Below, piece by piece: positions 40,915 through 48,707 of a DNA stretch of 64,000 bases. The position numbers and the translations under genes were made by a program. The notes beneath the pieces were generated by a model. The model worked only from the letters and a program-made list of their open reading frames with translations. It did no database searches and was not told where the DNA came from. Within the stretch, counting starts at the first letter, position 1. Every line of letters starts with the position of its first letter. Origin of the DNA: DASZKW01 sp035552775 (GTDB lineage: Bacteria > Actinomycetota > Acidimicrobiia > Acidimicrobiales > Palsa-688); the NCBI GenBank assembly GCA_035552775.1, contig DASZKW010000016.1, forward strand, positions 40,540-104,539, read 5' to 3'.

Positions 40915-41646
40915 ATGAATCTGTCCAGGGGCACAGCCGCCGAGAAACTCGTCGTCGAATCGGTCACACGGGATCTCGGCATACAGGATTTTTCGGGCAT
41001 CGGTGACTCAGGGGCGGCGGTGGCGGGCCCAGAGCGCTGCGCCGTGTTCGTCTACGCCGGCGATCCCGTCTCCCAGTACGGGATGGCCGCCCTGTTGCGG
41101 GGCTGCTCGGCACTGAGCGTGGTCGACGACGTAGACCACTGCCGGGTGGCGGTCCTGGTGGCGGACGACGTGGACACCGAGACGGCACGGGTGATCGGCG
41201 CGCTCCAGCGCGATGGGGTGCCGCGGGTCGTCCTGGTGGTGGCGCGCATCGACGACGCCGGCCTCATGCGCGCCGTGGAAGCCGGGGTGTCGGGCATCGT
41301 GCACCGCGACGACGCCGACCCCGCCCACCTGGTGCGGGCCATCAACGAAGCCTGCTCGGGGGGGGCCAGCCTGCCCGGTGACGTGGCCGGGCGCCTCATG
41401 GCCCAGATCGGCGCCCTCCACCGTCGGGTACTGTCGCCCCGGGGCCTGAACATGCAGGGCCTGTCGGAGCGGGAGGTTGGAGTGCTGAGCTTGCTGGCCG
41501 AGGGTTTCGACACGGCGGAGGTTGCGGACAAGATGTGTTACTCGGAGCGTACGGTCAAGGGCGTGCTGCAAGGCGTCACCCGTCGCTACCAGTTGCGCAA
41601 TCGGACCCACGCGGTCGTGTTTGCCCTGCGCCACGGCCTGATCTGA
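40915..41646 (+). CDS. LuxR/NarL-type response-regulator-like transcription factor with atypical receiver
   Basis: 243 aa. Residues ~40-160 resemble a receiver domain but with altered key positions: the acidic pocket reads VYAGDP instead of a D-D pair, and the conserved Lys before the last helix is replaced (GIVHRDDADP where G-Y-L-x-K-D is usual). This implies phosphorylation-independent or ligand control. The C-terminal LuxR helix-turn-helix is clear: LSEREVGVLSLLAEGFDTAEVADKMCYSERTVKGVLQGV. The next start overlaps its stop by one base (TGATG), so it belongs to the injection-system operon and is the obvious candidate regulator. Confidence 0.88.
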   Translation: MNLSRGTAAEKLVVESVTRDLGIQDFSGIGDSGAAVAGPERCAVFVYAGDPVSQYGMAALLRGCSALSVVDDVDHCRVAVLVADDVDTETARVIGALQRDGVPRVVLVVARIDDAGLMRAVEAGVSGIVHRDDADPAHLVRAINEACSGGASLPGDVAGRLMAQIGALHRRVLSPRGLNMQGLSEREVGVLSLLAEGFDTAEVADKMCYSERTVKGVLQGVTRRYQLRNRTHAVVFALRHGLI

Positions 41647-42353
41647 TGGACAGCGAGGAGCTGGAGCTTTTTCGCCGCGAGGAGCCGGACCCGATCGAAG
41701 AGTTGTCGCGCCAGATGGAGCGCGGCAGCCAGCTCACGCAGGCCAGCCTGCAGAACGCCTTCAAGAGCCTGGGGGCCCTCCAGACCGTCGTCGGCGAGAT
41801 AGCGGGGGCACTGGCCGCCAACGGGGTGATCGAGGCCGAGCAGGTCCCCTCTGTCATCGAAGCCTACGCCGCCGCCCGACCGGTCCAGGAGACCAAGGAA
41901 GCGGCGGCCCCGCCGATGGTGCCAGAAGCCGACGACACCGGGGACCAGCCGCTGGCATTCCGGTGGCCGGGCGTGGTGCTGCGCCGGGAGAACAGCACGT
42001 CGCCGGGCGAGCCGGTCGACTGCGCGGCGCGCATGCACGTCTGCCACGCGGTGTGCTGTGCCCTGAAGTTCCCATTGTCGCCGTCGGAGGTCGAAGCGGG
42101 CAAGGTCAAATGGGACATTGGCCACCCCTACATGATCCGGGGTACGTCCAGGGGCTACTGCTGTCACAACGACGCGGAGACGGGCGGGTGCCGTGTCTAC
42201 GCCGACCGTCCGGCCGTGTGCAGGGATTACAGCTGCGTGGGGGACAACCGGATCTGGAAGGATTTCGATGGCATGGTCCTCAACACCGAATGGATCGCCG
42301 AGCACATCGATCATAAGAGCGACTTGCATCTGTCGATCCATGACGAAGGGTAG
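41646..42353 (+). CDS. YkgJ-family Cys-cluster protein
   Basis: 235 aa. The N-terminal ~100 residues are helical and acidic (SEELELFRREEPDPIEELSR). The C-terminal half carries the CxxCC-type cluster: MHVCHAVCCALKFPLS, GYCCHNDAETGGCRVY and RPAVCRDYSC, with about eight conserved cysteines likely to bind zinc or an Fe-S cluster. YkgJ proteins are functionally obscure. Its placement between the regulator and the Pvc16-like gene, with a one-base overlap, suggests it is part of the system, perhaps a sensor or assembly factor. Confidence 0.85.
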   Translation: MDSEELELFRREEPDPIEELSRQMERGSQLTQASLQNAFKSLGALQTVVGEIAGALAANGVIEAEQVPSVIEAYAAARPVQETKEAAAPPMVPEADDTGDQPLAFRWPGVVLRRENSTSPGEPVDCAARMHVCHAVCCALKFPLSPSEVEAGKVKWDIGHPYMIRGTSRGYCCHNDAETGGCRVYADRPAVCRDYSCVGDNRIWKDFDGMVLNTEWIAEHIDHKSDLHLSIHDEG

Positions 42354-42362
42354 GTCGCCCCA

Positions 42363-43076
42363 GTGATCCAGGAAGTCGACCAGGCCATCGAGGCGGTCAT
42401 CCGCCAGGAGGCGCTGCAGGGGACCTCGGTCGAGGTGGCATTCGAGGCGCCTACCAAGGACTGGGCGGCCCGGCGCAACGCGCCCACCCTGGACGCCTAC
42501 CTGTACGACATCCGCGAGGACCAGACCCGCCGGTCGGTTGGTTTCACCGAGATCCGCGACGACGAAGGCAAGCTCATCGGCCGGGGCCAGCCGGTGCGCC
42601 ACTACAAGCTGTCGTACCTGGTGACGGCGTGGACCCAGCGGCCCGAGGACGAGCACCGCCTCCTATCCGCCATCCTGAGCGGCTTCCTGCGCTGGAACTC
42701 GCTGCCCCCTTACGCTCTCAACGGCTCGCTGGCCGACCAGCCGCTCCAGATCCCGGTCACCATCGGCCTGCCGCCTCCCCACGACCGCGCCATCTCCGAC
42801 ATCTGGTCGGCCCTGGGCGGCGAGCTCAAGCCGTCGCTCGATCTGGTGGTGACCGCCCCCATTGACACCCGTCAGGTGGAGGACACCGCCGTTCCGGTAC
42901 AAGAGCCGCTGCGCTTCACGGTTCACCGCACCACCGACGGGGTTTTCGAGGAGGCCGGCGGTCTCCGGCGGCGCCCCGCGGAAGCGGCCAGCGGGGCCGA
43001 GAAGCAAAAGGAGGCGGCGATGGCGGCCAAGGCGGCGTCAGGGCGGGTGGCGGCCCGACCGCGGCGGCGGTCGTGA
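42363..43076 (+). CDS. DUF4255 / Pvc16-like tail terminator (cap) protein
   Basis: 237 aa, GTG start. The N-terminal ~190 residues match the Pvc16 N-domain: EVDQAIEAVIRQEAL, ARRNAPTLDAYLYDIREDQTRR, VRHYKLSYLVTAWTQRPEDEHRLLSAIL and LKPSLDLVVTAPID. The equivalent protein in PVC/Afp caps the distal end of sheath and tube. A basic Ala/Arg/Lys tail (~residues 205-237) is extra. It lies 9 bp after the YkgJ gene. Confidence 0.92.
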   Translation: MIQEVDQAIEAVIRQEALQGTSVEVAFEAPTKDWAARRNAPTLDAYLYDIREDQTRRSVGFTEIRDDEGKLIGRGQPVRHYKLSYLVTAWTQRPEDEHRLLSAILSGFLRWNSLPPYALNGSLADQPLQIPVTIGLPPPHDRAISDIWSALGGELKPSLDLVVTAPIDTRQVEDTAVPVQEPLRFTVHRTTDGVFEEAGGLRRRPAEAASGAEKQKEAAMAAKAASGRVAARPRRRS

Positions 43077-43153
43077 CGTCCTTCTCCGGTCGCGCCGGGC
43101 CCCTGGCGTCCCATGTCGCCTCCTGAAGCGAGCGAAAAGACCTGGACGCAGCG

Positions 43154-45238
43154 ATGACGGACCCCCGGCTCGGGTATCCGGCGCCAGGCGACTCCCCGGC
43201 GGGTGCAACCGGTCGCTCCGCCAACTCGGCGATGGCCGGCGAGCTGCTGAGGCGCCTGGCCCAACTGGAAGTCAGGGTACGCGACGTGGTCGCCCGGCGG
43301 CGGGCCAGCGACCCCAATCCCGACGATCCCCACCGGGGCTTGTACGTGACCGACGAGCGTGTCGACGCCCTCATCGAGCGGCCACGGGTCCGGGTCGGCG
43401 ACGAGCCCCCCGACCCGTTGCCGCCCGGTGCCCTCGGAGACCTGGCGAGGCGATTCGGGCTCGACGGCCTCGACCTGGATCTGCTCACCCTCGCCCTGGC
43501 CCCCGACCTCGACGCTCGCTTCGAACCGATCTACGGGTATCTCAACGACGACGTGACCCGACGGCGGGCGACGATCGGCTTGGCCCTGGAGCTGTGTGGG
43601 CGCGACCCGGCCGACCACGAAGCGCGCCGCCGCCTGGTCCCCTCCAGCCAGCTGGTCGGCCGGCGCCTGGTGGTGCTCGAGGAGACCGACCGGCCGTTCC
43701 TGTCCCGCGCTCTGCGCGTGCCTGACACTGTCACCGCCTGGCTGCTCGGCGACGACCTGCTCGAGCCCGAGTTGGCCGAGGTCGCCCTGCGCGCCGTTAC
43801 CTCGCCGGTCGACGACGTCGAGGAGGTCAAGCGGGCGGTGACCTCGGGAGTCAGGCTCCTGTATGTCCGCGAGACCCTCGAGAGCGCGTCGTGGTCATGG
43901 TTGGCCAGCGCCTTCGCCGAGCTCGGCATGCCCGTGGTCGGCGTCGACCTGAGACTCGCCCCCCCGGGCACCGACCCCGCCGAGTTGGCCCGGGTGGCGG
44001 CCCGGGGCGCCGACCTGTGCGGGGGTGCCCTGCTCCTCGCCCATATCGACGAGATCGGCGGCCGCAACGTGCTCGACGCCCGGGTGTGGACGGCGATGGC
44101 CGAGCACACCCTCGTGGCCGCCACCGGTGTCGCCAACTGGGACGCCACCTGGTCGTCGCGGCCGCCCCTCCTGCTCGCCGCCCCCGATCTCAGTGCGTCC
44201 CAGCGCCGCATCGTGTGGCACGACGCCCTCGACGGGGGACTCGACGACGAGCACTGGCGCGCCGTCGCCGCCTTCCGGCTCACGCCCGAGCAGGTGGAGC
44301 TGGCCGCCAGGTCCGCCGTCCAGGCCGGCGTGGCGGCCAACCGGGCCACCGAGCCGAGCGATCTGCAGCGCGGCGCGCGCGCCCAGAACGCGGCGAGCCT
44401 CGAGCGGTTGGCCCGCCGAGTCGAGCCGCGGGTCGGGTGGGGGGACCTGGTGGTGCCCCCGGAGGTCGAGATCGACCTGCGGAGCATCGTCGCCCGTCTG
44501 CGCCAGCGATCCCGCGTCCTCGGCGACTGGGGGGTGGGGGGCGCTACGGCAAAGAGCAGAGGTTTGACAGCGCTTTTCGCGGGCGACTCGGGGACGGGCA
44601 AGACCCTGTCGGCCGAGGTCGTCTCAGGCGAGCTCGGCCTCGACCTCTACGTCATCGACCTTTCCAGCGTGGTCGACAAGTACATCGGCGAAACCGAGAA
44701 AAACCTCGACCGAATCTTCACCGAAGCCGAGCGGGTGAACGGGGTGCTCCTCTTCGACGAGGCAGACGCCATCTTCGGCAAGCGCTCAGAGGTCTCCGAC
44801 TCCAAGGACCGTTACGCGAACGTAGAGGTGGCCTACCTCCTCCAGCGCATGGAGCGCTTCATCGGGGTGGCGATACTCACGACGAACCTGCGGGCCAACG
44901 TGGACGACGCCTTCTTGCGCCGCATAGACGTCCTCGTGGACTTCCCGATACCCGACGAGGTGGCCCGCAAGTCCTTGTGGGACCACCAGTGCGCATCCGG
45001 GCTGCCCCTCGCCGCCGATGTGGATATCGAGTTCCTGGCCCGCTCGTTCCGCCTGACAGGTGGCAACATCCGCAACATCGTGCTGGCCGCCGCCTACCTG
45101 GCCGCCGACGCCGGCCGCGCCGTCGAGATGGTCGACCTGATGAGGGCTACGGCGGGCGAGTACCGCAAGCTCGGACGCCTCCTCCTCGAATCGGAGTTCG
45201 GCAAGTGGCACCACCACGTGGCCGGAGCCTCCCGGTGA
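43154..45238 (+). CDS. CIS-associated AAA+ ATPase (Pvc15-like)
   Basis: 694 aa. A ~440-residue N-terminal region with a degenerate first ATPase-like module (FGLDGLDLDLLTLALAPDLDARF) precedes an AAA domain with Walker A GDSGTGKT (477-484), Walker B LLFDEADAIFGKRSEV, sensor 1 ILTTNLRANVDDAFLRRID and a terminal GNIRNIVLAAAYLA. In eCIS loci this ATPase is needed for assembly or for loading cargo into the tube. It is typically encoded near the cap gene, as here. Confidence 0.95.
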   Translation: MTDPRLGYPAPGDSPAGATGRSANSAMAGELLRRLAQLEVRVRDVVARRRASDPNPDDPHRGLYVTDERVDALIERPRVRVGDEPPDPLPPGALGDLARRFGLDGLDLDLLTLALAPDLDARFEPIYGYLNDDVTRRRATIGLALELCGRDPADHEARRRLVPSSQLVGRRLVVLEETDRPFLSRALRVPDTVTAWLLGDDLLEPELAEVALRAVTSPVDDVEEVKRAVTSGVRLLYVRETLESASWSWLASAFAELGMPVVGVDLRLAPPGTDPAELARVAARGADLCGGALLLAHIDEIGGRNVLDARVWTAMAEHTLVAATGVANWDATWSSRPPLLLAAPDLSASQRRIVWHDALDGGLDDEHWRAVAAFRLTPEQVELAARSAVQAGVAANRATEPSDLQRGARAQNAASLERLARRVEPRVGWGDLVVPPEVEIDLRSIVARLRQRSRVLGDWGVGGATAKSRGLTALFAGDSGTGKTLSAEVVSGELGLDLYVIDLSSVVDKYIGETEKNLDRIFTEAERVNGVLLFDEADAIFGKRSEVSDSKDRYANVEVAYLLQRMERFIGVAILTTNLRANVDDAFLRRIDVLVDFPIPDEVARKSLWDHQCASGLPLAADVDIEFLARSFRLTGGNIRNIVLAAAYLAADAGRAVEMVDLMRATAGEYRKLGRLLLESEFGKWHHHVAGASR

Positions 45239-45305
45239 GAATGCAGGGGGCTACCCTTTCCGCGAGGGCTCGACGGGCGTACACTCGTGTTAGAAGGGAG
45301 CTTCA

Positions 45306-45959
45306 ATGACTGACTTCGATGATGCACAGGCCCGGGTCCACGACCAGCGCCGGGCCTCCGAGCCCGTCGCCGGGCGCTCGACGCCGGCTCCACCAGGTTC
45401 GGCTGCGCACTTCCTGCACATGCAGCGCACCGTCGGCAACGCCGCGGTGGTGCAGCGGCTGGCAGAGGAAGGTGACGACCACCCGATCAAGAGCGTCATC
45501 CAAAGCGGTGGTTCCCCGCTCGAAGCTCCGGTGAGATCGAAGATGGAAGGTGCCTTCGGGCAGGACTTCAGCGACGTGCGGGTCCACAGCGACTCGTCGG
45601 CCTCCTCCTCGGCACAGGCGGTGGCGGCGACCGCGGCGACGGTCGGCAACCACATCGTGTTCCGTTCGGGGGAGTACAACCCGTCGAGCTCGAAAGGACA
45701 GCATCTCCTGGCCCACGAGCTCACCCACGTGGTGCAGCAGCGGTCCGGGCCCGTCACGGGCACACCCCAGGCCGGCGGCATCAGCGTCAGCGACCCGTCG
45801 GACAGCTTCGAGACGGCGGCCGAGTCCAACGCCGGGCGCATAACCTCAGCTCTCTCGGCCCAGCGCCAGCCCGACTCCGACGACGTGCAGCGCCAGCCCG
45901 ACCCGACTGTGATCCAGCGTGAGGCGGAGGGTGACGAGATGGAGGGCGAAGAGGGCTAA
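45306..45959 (+). CDS. eCIS core-domain (DUF4157) metallopeptidase-like protein, putative cargo
   Basis: 217 aa. The N-terminus has the HFLHMQRTVGNAAVVQRLAE motif frequent in eCIS cargo proteins. The DUF4157 domain (~residues 70-150) has FGQDFSDVRVHSDSSAS and the zinc-type motif HELTH (137-141) followed by VVQQR. The C-terminal tail repeats QR peptides (DVQRQPDPTVIQREAE) and ends acidic. DUF4157 is the strongest known marker of eCIS cargo or accessory proteins; whether it is an active protease here is inferred. GAAGGAG ribosome-binding site precedes the ATG. Confidence 0.92.
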   Translation: MTDFDDAQARVHDQRRASEPVAGRSTPAPPGSAAHFLHMQRTVGNAAVVQRLAEEGDDHPIKSVIQSGGSPLEAPVRSKMEGAFGQDFSDVRVHSDSSASSSAQAVAATAATVGNHIVFRSGEYNPSSSKGQHLLAHELTHVVQQRSGPVTGTPQAGGISVSDPSDSFETAAESNAGRITSALSAQRQPDSDDVQRQPDPTVIQREAEGDEMEGEEG

Positions 45960-45968
45960 ACAGGCGTA

Positions 45969-46030
45969 GGCAACGTTGCCCGATAGGGCAATATTGTCTG
46001 CCCGTTAGGCACCCCTCGCATCCAACGAGG
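45969..46030 (+). promoter_or_regulatory. Nested overlapping hairpins between DUF4157 and sheath genes
   Basis: Three mutually exclusive stems overlap: GGCAACGTTGCC (45969-45980), TTGCCC-GATA-GGGCAA (45976-45991, followed by TATTGT) and GGGCA...TGCCC (45986-46003). A fourth, CCTCG...CGAGG, lies at 46014-46030. The second looks like a weak intrinsic terminator. The arrangement could attenuate or process the transcript before the highly expressed sheath gene. Confidence 0.4.
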
Positions 46031-46051
46031 CTGCTTCCGACCTGGCAAGGT

Positions 46052-46087
46052 GGGCCCCTAGCTCAACTGGTCGAGAGGGAGGCCCCT
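46052..46087 (+). promoter_or_regulatory. Hairpin over the sheath ribosome-binding site, resembling a tRNA 5' half
   Basis: GGGCC...GGCCC with inner CTC...GAG pairing encloses the GGGAGG ribosome-binding site just before the sheath ATG. The 46052-46077 segment also reads like the acceptor and D-arm of a tRNA (GGGCCCCTAGCTC, then AACTGGTC and GAGAG). No 3' half follows, so it is not a tRNA gene. Confidence 0.4.
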
Positions 46088-47638
46088 ATGCCTCAGTATC
46101 TGTCACCTGGCGTCTACGTAGAAGAAGTCGACTCGGGTTCACGCCCGATCGAGGGCGTTGGCACAGCCGTCGCCGCCTTCGTGGGCCTGGCCGAGCAAGG
46201 GCCGTTCAACGAGCCCACGTTCGTCACCAACTGGTCCCAGTTCACGCAGAACTTCGGTGGCTTCGTGGAGGGCTCGTACCTGGCGCATGCCGTGTACGGC
46301 TACTTCCTAAACGGCGGCGGCAGCGCCTACGTGGTCCGCATCGGCGCTGACGACACCAGCAACGGGTCCGGGGCCGTGGGCCCAGCGGCCCAGGCCGAGC
46401 TCACGACCGGTGGTGACGCCAAGGTCGGCGCATACCGCGTGAAGGCCATCGAGGCCGGTCCTGCCGGCAACGACATCTCCATCGAGGTGGCCGCAGCCGG
46501 TGACGGCGCCCCCGACGACGCCTTCAAGATCCTCGTCAAGCGGGGCAACAAGGTGGAGGAGACCTTCGAAGGGCTCAGCACCAAGAGGGGCCGCGCCAAC
46601 GCGGTGCAGACCGTCAACGCCCAGTCCAAGCTCATCCGCTTGGAGGAGGCCACCTCCGGCCCCATCGAGAAGGTGGCACCGGGCACGGTCAGCCTGAGCG
46701 GCGGTGCGCCGGCGTCCGCTACCCCCACCAGCCTCTCGGCCGAGGACTACGTCGGCGACTCCGCCGACCGTACGGGCTTCGGCGGCCTCGAAGCCATCGA
46801 CAACGTCACCATGGTCTCGGTGCCCGACCTGATGTCGGCGTACCAGCAGGGTCTCATCGATCTCGAAGGCGTCCAGACGGTGCAGCTGGCGATGATCGCC
46901 CACTGCGAGCTCATGAACGACCGGGTAGCCATCCTCGACCCGCCCCCCGGCCTCAACGCCCAGCAGATCCGCGAGTGGCGCCAGGAGAAGGCGGGCTACG
47001 ACTCCAAGCAGGCCACCTTGTACTGGCCGTGGATCAAGGTGTTCGACCCGGCCACCGGGCAGAACATCTTCGTCCCGCCGAGCGGGCACATGGGCGGCAT
47101 CTGGGCCCGTAACGACGACACGAGGGGCGTGCACAAGGCGCCGGCCAACGAGGTCATCCGCGGTGCAGTGTCGCTGGAGCTCAACATCACCAAGGGCGAG
47201 CACGACTCGCTCAACCCGGTCGGCATCAACTGCATCCGGGCCTTCCCGGGCCGCGGTATCCGCGTCTGGGGCGCCCGCACCCTTTCGTCGGACCCGGCGT
47301 GGCGCTACCTGAACGTCCGCCGCCTGTTCAACTTCTTGGAGAAGTCGATCCTCAACGGCACGGACTGGGTGGTCTTCGAGCCGAACGACCGGGCGCTGTG
47401 GGCCAGGATCAACCGCACCATCGCCTCCTTCCTGGTCATGCAGTGGCGAGCCGGCGCCCTGTTCGGATCCACGCCTGGCGAGTCGTACTACGTCAAGTGC
47501 GACGACGAGACCAACCCGGCCGAGGGCATCGACCTCGGCCAGGTCGTCTGCGAGATCGGGGTCGCCCCCGTCAAGCCCGCCGAGTTCGTCATTTTCCGCC
47601 TGGCGCAGTTCTCCGGCGGCAACAGCCTCGTCGAGTAG
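46088..47638 (+). CDS. Contractile tail sheath protein (Pvc2-4-like)
   Basis: 516 aa. The N-terminus MPQYLSPGVYVEEVDSGSRP and AVAAFVGLAEQGPFNEP are diagnostic of eCIS/phage sheaths. The C-terminal sheath core has GINCIRAFPGRGIRVWGARTL, YLNVRRLFNFLEKSI, FEPNDRALWARINRTI and YYVKCDDETNPAEGIDLGQV. It polymerises around the tube and contracts on firing. Only one sheath gene is present, as in other simple actinobacterial systems. A ~130-residue variable domain occupies the middle. Confidence 0.98.
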   Translation: MPQYLSPGVYVEEVDSGSRPIEGVGTAVAAFVGLAEQGPFNEPTFVTNWSQFTQNFGGFVEGSYLAHAVYGYFLNGGGSAYVVRIGADDTSNGSGAVGPAAQAELTTGGDAKVGAYRVKAIEAGPAGNDISIEVAAAGDGAPDDAFKILVKRGNKVEETFEGLSTKRGRANAVQTVNAQSKLIRLEEATSGPIEKVAPGTVSLSGGAPASATPTSLSAEDYVGDSADRTGFGGLEAIDNVTMVSVPDLMSAYQQGLIDLEGVQTVQLAMIAHCELMNDRVAILDPPPGLNAQQIREWRQEKAGYDSKQATLYWPWIKVFDPATGQNIFVPPSGHMGGIWARNDDTRGVHKAPANEVIRGAVSLELNITKGEHDSLNPVGINCIRAFPGRGIRVWGARTLSSDPAWRYLNVRRLFNFLEKSILNGTDWVVFEPNDRALWARINRTIASFLVMQWRAGALFGSTPGESYYVKCDDETNPAEGIDLGQVVCEIGVAPVKPAEFVIFRLAQFSGGNSLVE

Positions 47639-47679
47639 TCATTTACCACTGACCTGATCCGGAAGGAGCTTTCAAAACA

Positions 47680-48129
47680 ATGCCCCAATTTTTGAACGGC
47701 GACAGTGCCGTCGGCCACTACTTCGGTCTCGAGATCGACGGCACCATGCTGAAGGACATCATGGAGATCACCAACATCAGCTTTGAGCAAGACGTCGTCG
47801 AGCTCAAGCAGAACACCGCCGACGGCAAGTTCTCGATCATCAAGATGCCCGGCCGGTACAAGGCCGGCAACTTCACGGTCACCCGCGGCTATACGGCCGA
47901 CTCGGTGCTCGAGAAATGGCACCAAGAGTCCCTGAAGGGGTCCATGAAGATGGCCCGCAAGGGCGGGGCCATCATCGTGTTCGACTACACCGGGTTGGCG
48001 ACCAGCCGCTTCAAGTTCACCAACGCCTGGTGCTCGAAGATCGAGCTGGGCCCGTTCAAGGCGGGCGACACCAGCCCCATGACCGAGAAGGGCACCGTCG
48101 AGTACGAGACGCTCGAGCCCAGTCCGTGA
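47680..48129 (+). CDS. Inner tube protein (Pvc1/gp19-like)
   Basis: 149 aa, standard size. Tube features are GDSAVGHYFGLEIDG, ITNISFEQDVVELKQNTADG, KMPGRYKAGNFTVTRGYTAD and the C-terminal GTVEYETLEP. It stacks as hexamers to form the tube propelled through the target membrane. A GGAAGGAG ribosome-binding site lies upstream. Its stop overlaps the next gene's ATG by one base. Confidence 0.97.
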   Translation: MPQFLNGDSAVGHYFGLEIDGTMLKDIMEITNISFEQDVVELKQNTADGKFSIIKMPGRYKAGNFTVTRGYTADSVLEKWHQESLKGSMKMARKGGAIIVFDYTGLATSRFKFTNAWCSKIELGPFKAGDTSPMTEKGTVEYETLEPSP

Positions 48130-48551
48130 TGGCGGCGCCCAGCGCGGCGGAGGTCGCCCAGCGCGGGGCGCCCCCCGATCCCCTACGGACGGAGTTTGAT
48201 TTCGTCCTGCCGCGCGGGTACGTCGACTCGGCAGGCGAGGTGCACCGTGAGGGGACGATGCGCCTCGCCACGGCCCGCGACGAGCTCCTGCCCCTGCACG
48301 ACGCCCGTGTCCAGGAGAACCCCGCTTACCTCACCGTCGTCCTGCTGGCGCGGGTGATCACCCGGTTGGGGACGGTCACCGACATCCACGGCGGGGTGAT
48401 CGAGAGCATGTTCGCCTCGGACCTGGCGTTCCTGCAGGACCTGTACCGCCAGATAAACACCGAGGGCCACACCCGGGCGGCGGTGACATGCCCAAGCTGC
48501 AGGCACGAGTTCGCCGTCGACCTGGCTGGTGGTCGCCTGGGGGAATCATGA
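48129..48551 (+). CDS. Tail-assembly-chaperone-like protein with Cys pair
   Basis: 140 aa. The central region (RTEFDFVLPRGYVDSAGEVH, VTDIHGGVIESMFASDLAFLQDLYRQIN) resembles small proteins that follow tube genes in eCIS and phage tails. A C-terminal TCPSCRHEFAVDL motif is half of a zinc ribbon. By position it matches the first tail assembly chaperone of long-tailed phages. Its last four bases overlap the start of the 52-aa protein, so the two are coupled. Confidence 0.72.
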   Translation: MAAPSAAEVAQRGAPPDPLRTEFDFVLPRGYVDSAGEVHREGTMRLATARDELLPLHDARVQENPAYLTVVLLARVITRLGTVTDIHGGVIESMFASDLAFLQDLYRQINTEGHTRAAVTCPSCRHEFAVDLAGGRLGES

Positions 48552-48706
48552 CGTACGCGACCGACCGTCTGTACGAGGAGCTCGCGTACGTCGCATACCA
48601 CTTCCACTGGTCCCTCGACACCATCCTCGACATGGAGCACAACCACCGGCTCCGGTTCATCTCCGAGATCGGCCGCATCAACCGGCGCCTCTCCGAGGGG
48701 ACCTGA
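48548..48706 (+). CDS. DUF6760-like small protein
   Basis: 52 aa, ATGA overlap with the previous gene. Sequence RLYEELAYVAYHFHWSLDTI and LDMEHNHRLRFISEIGRINR matches a short family found after tube genes in injection systems and tails, reminiscent of the GT part of phage tail chaperones. It may bind the tape-measure or tube during assembly. It ends two bases before the giant protein's start. Confidence 0.82.
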   Translation: MTYATDRLYEELAYVAYHFHWSLDTILDMEHNHRLRFISEIGRINRRLSEGT

Positions 48707-48707
48707 C

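Noticed and set aside
46052..46087. Possible tRNA gene before the sheath
   Set aside because: Only the acceptor/D-arm half resembles a tRNA; no anticodon or T arm follows and the sheath start lies inside the expected span.
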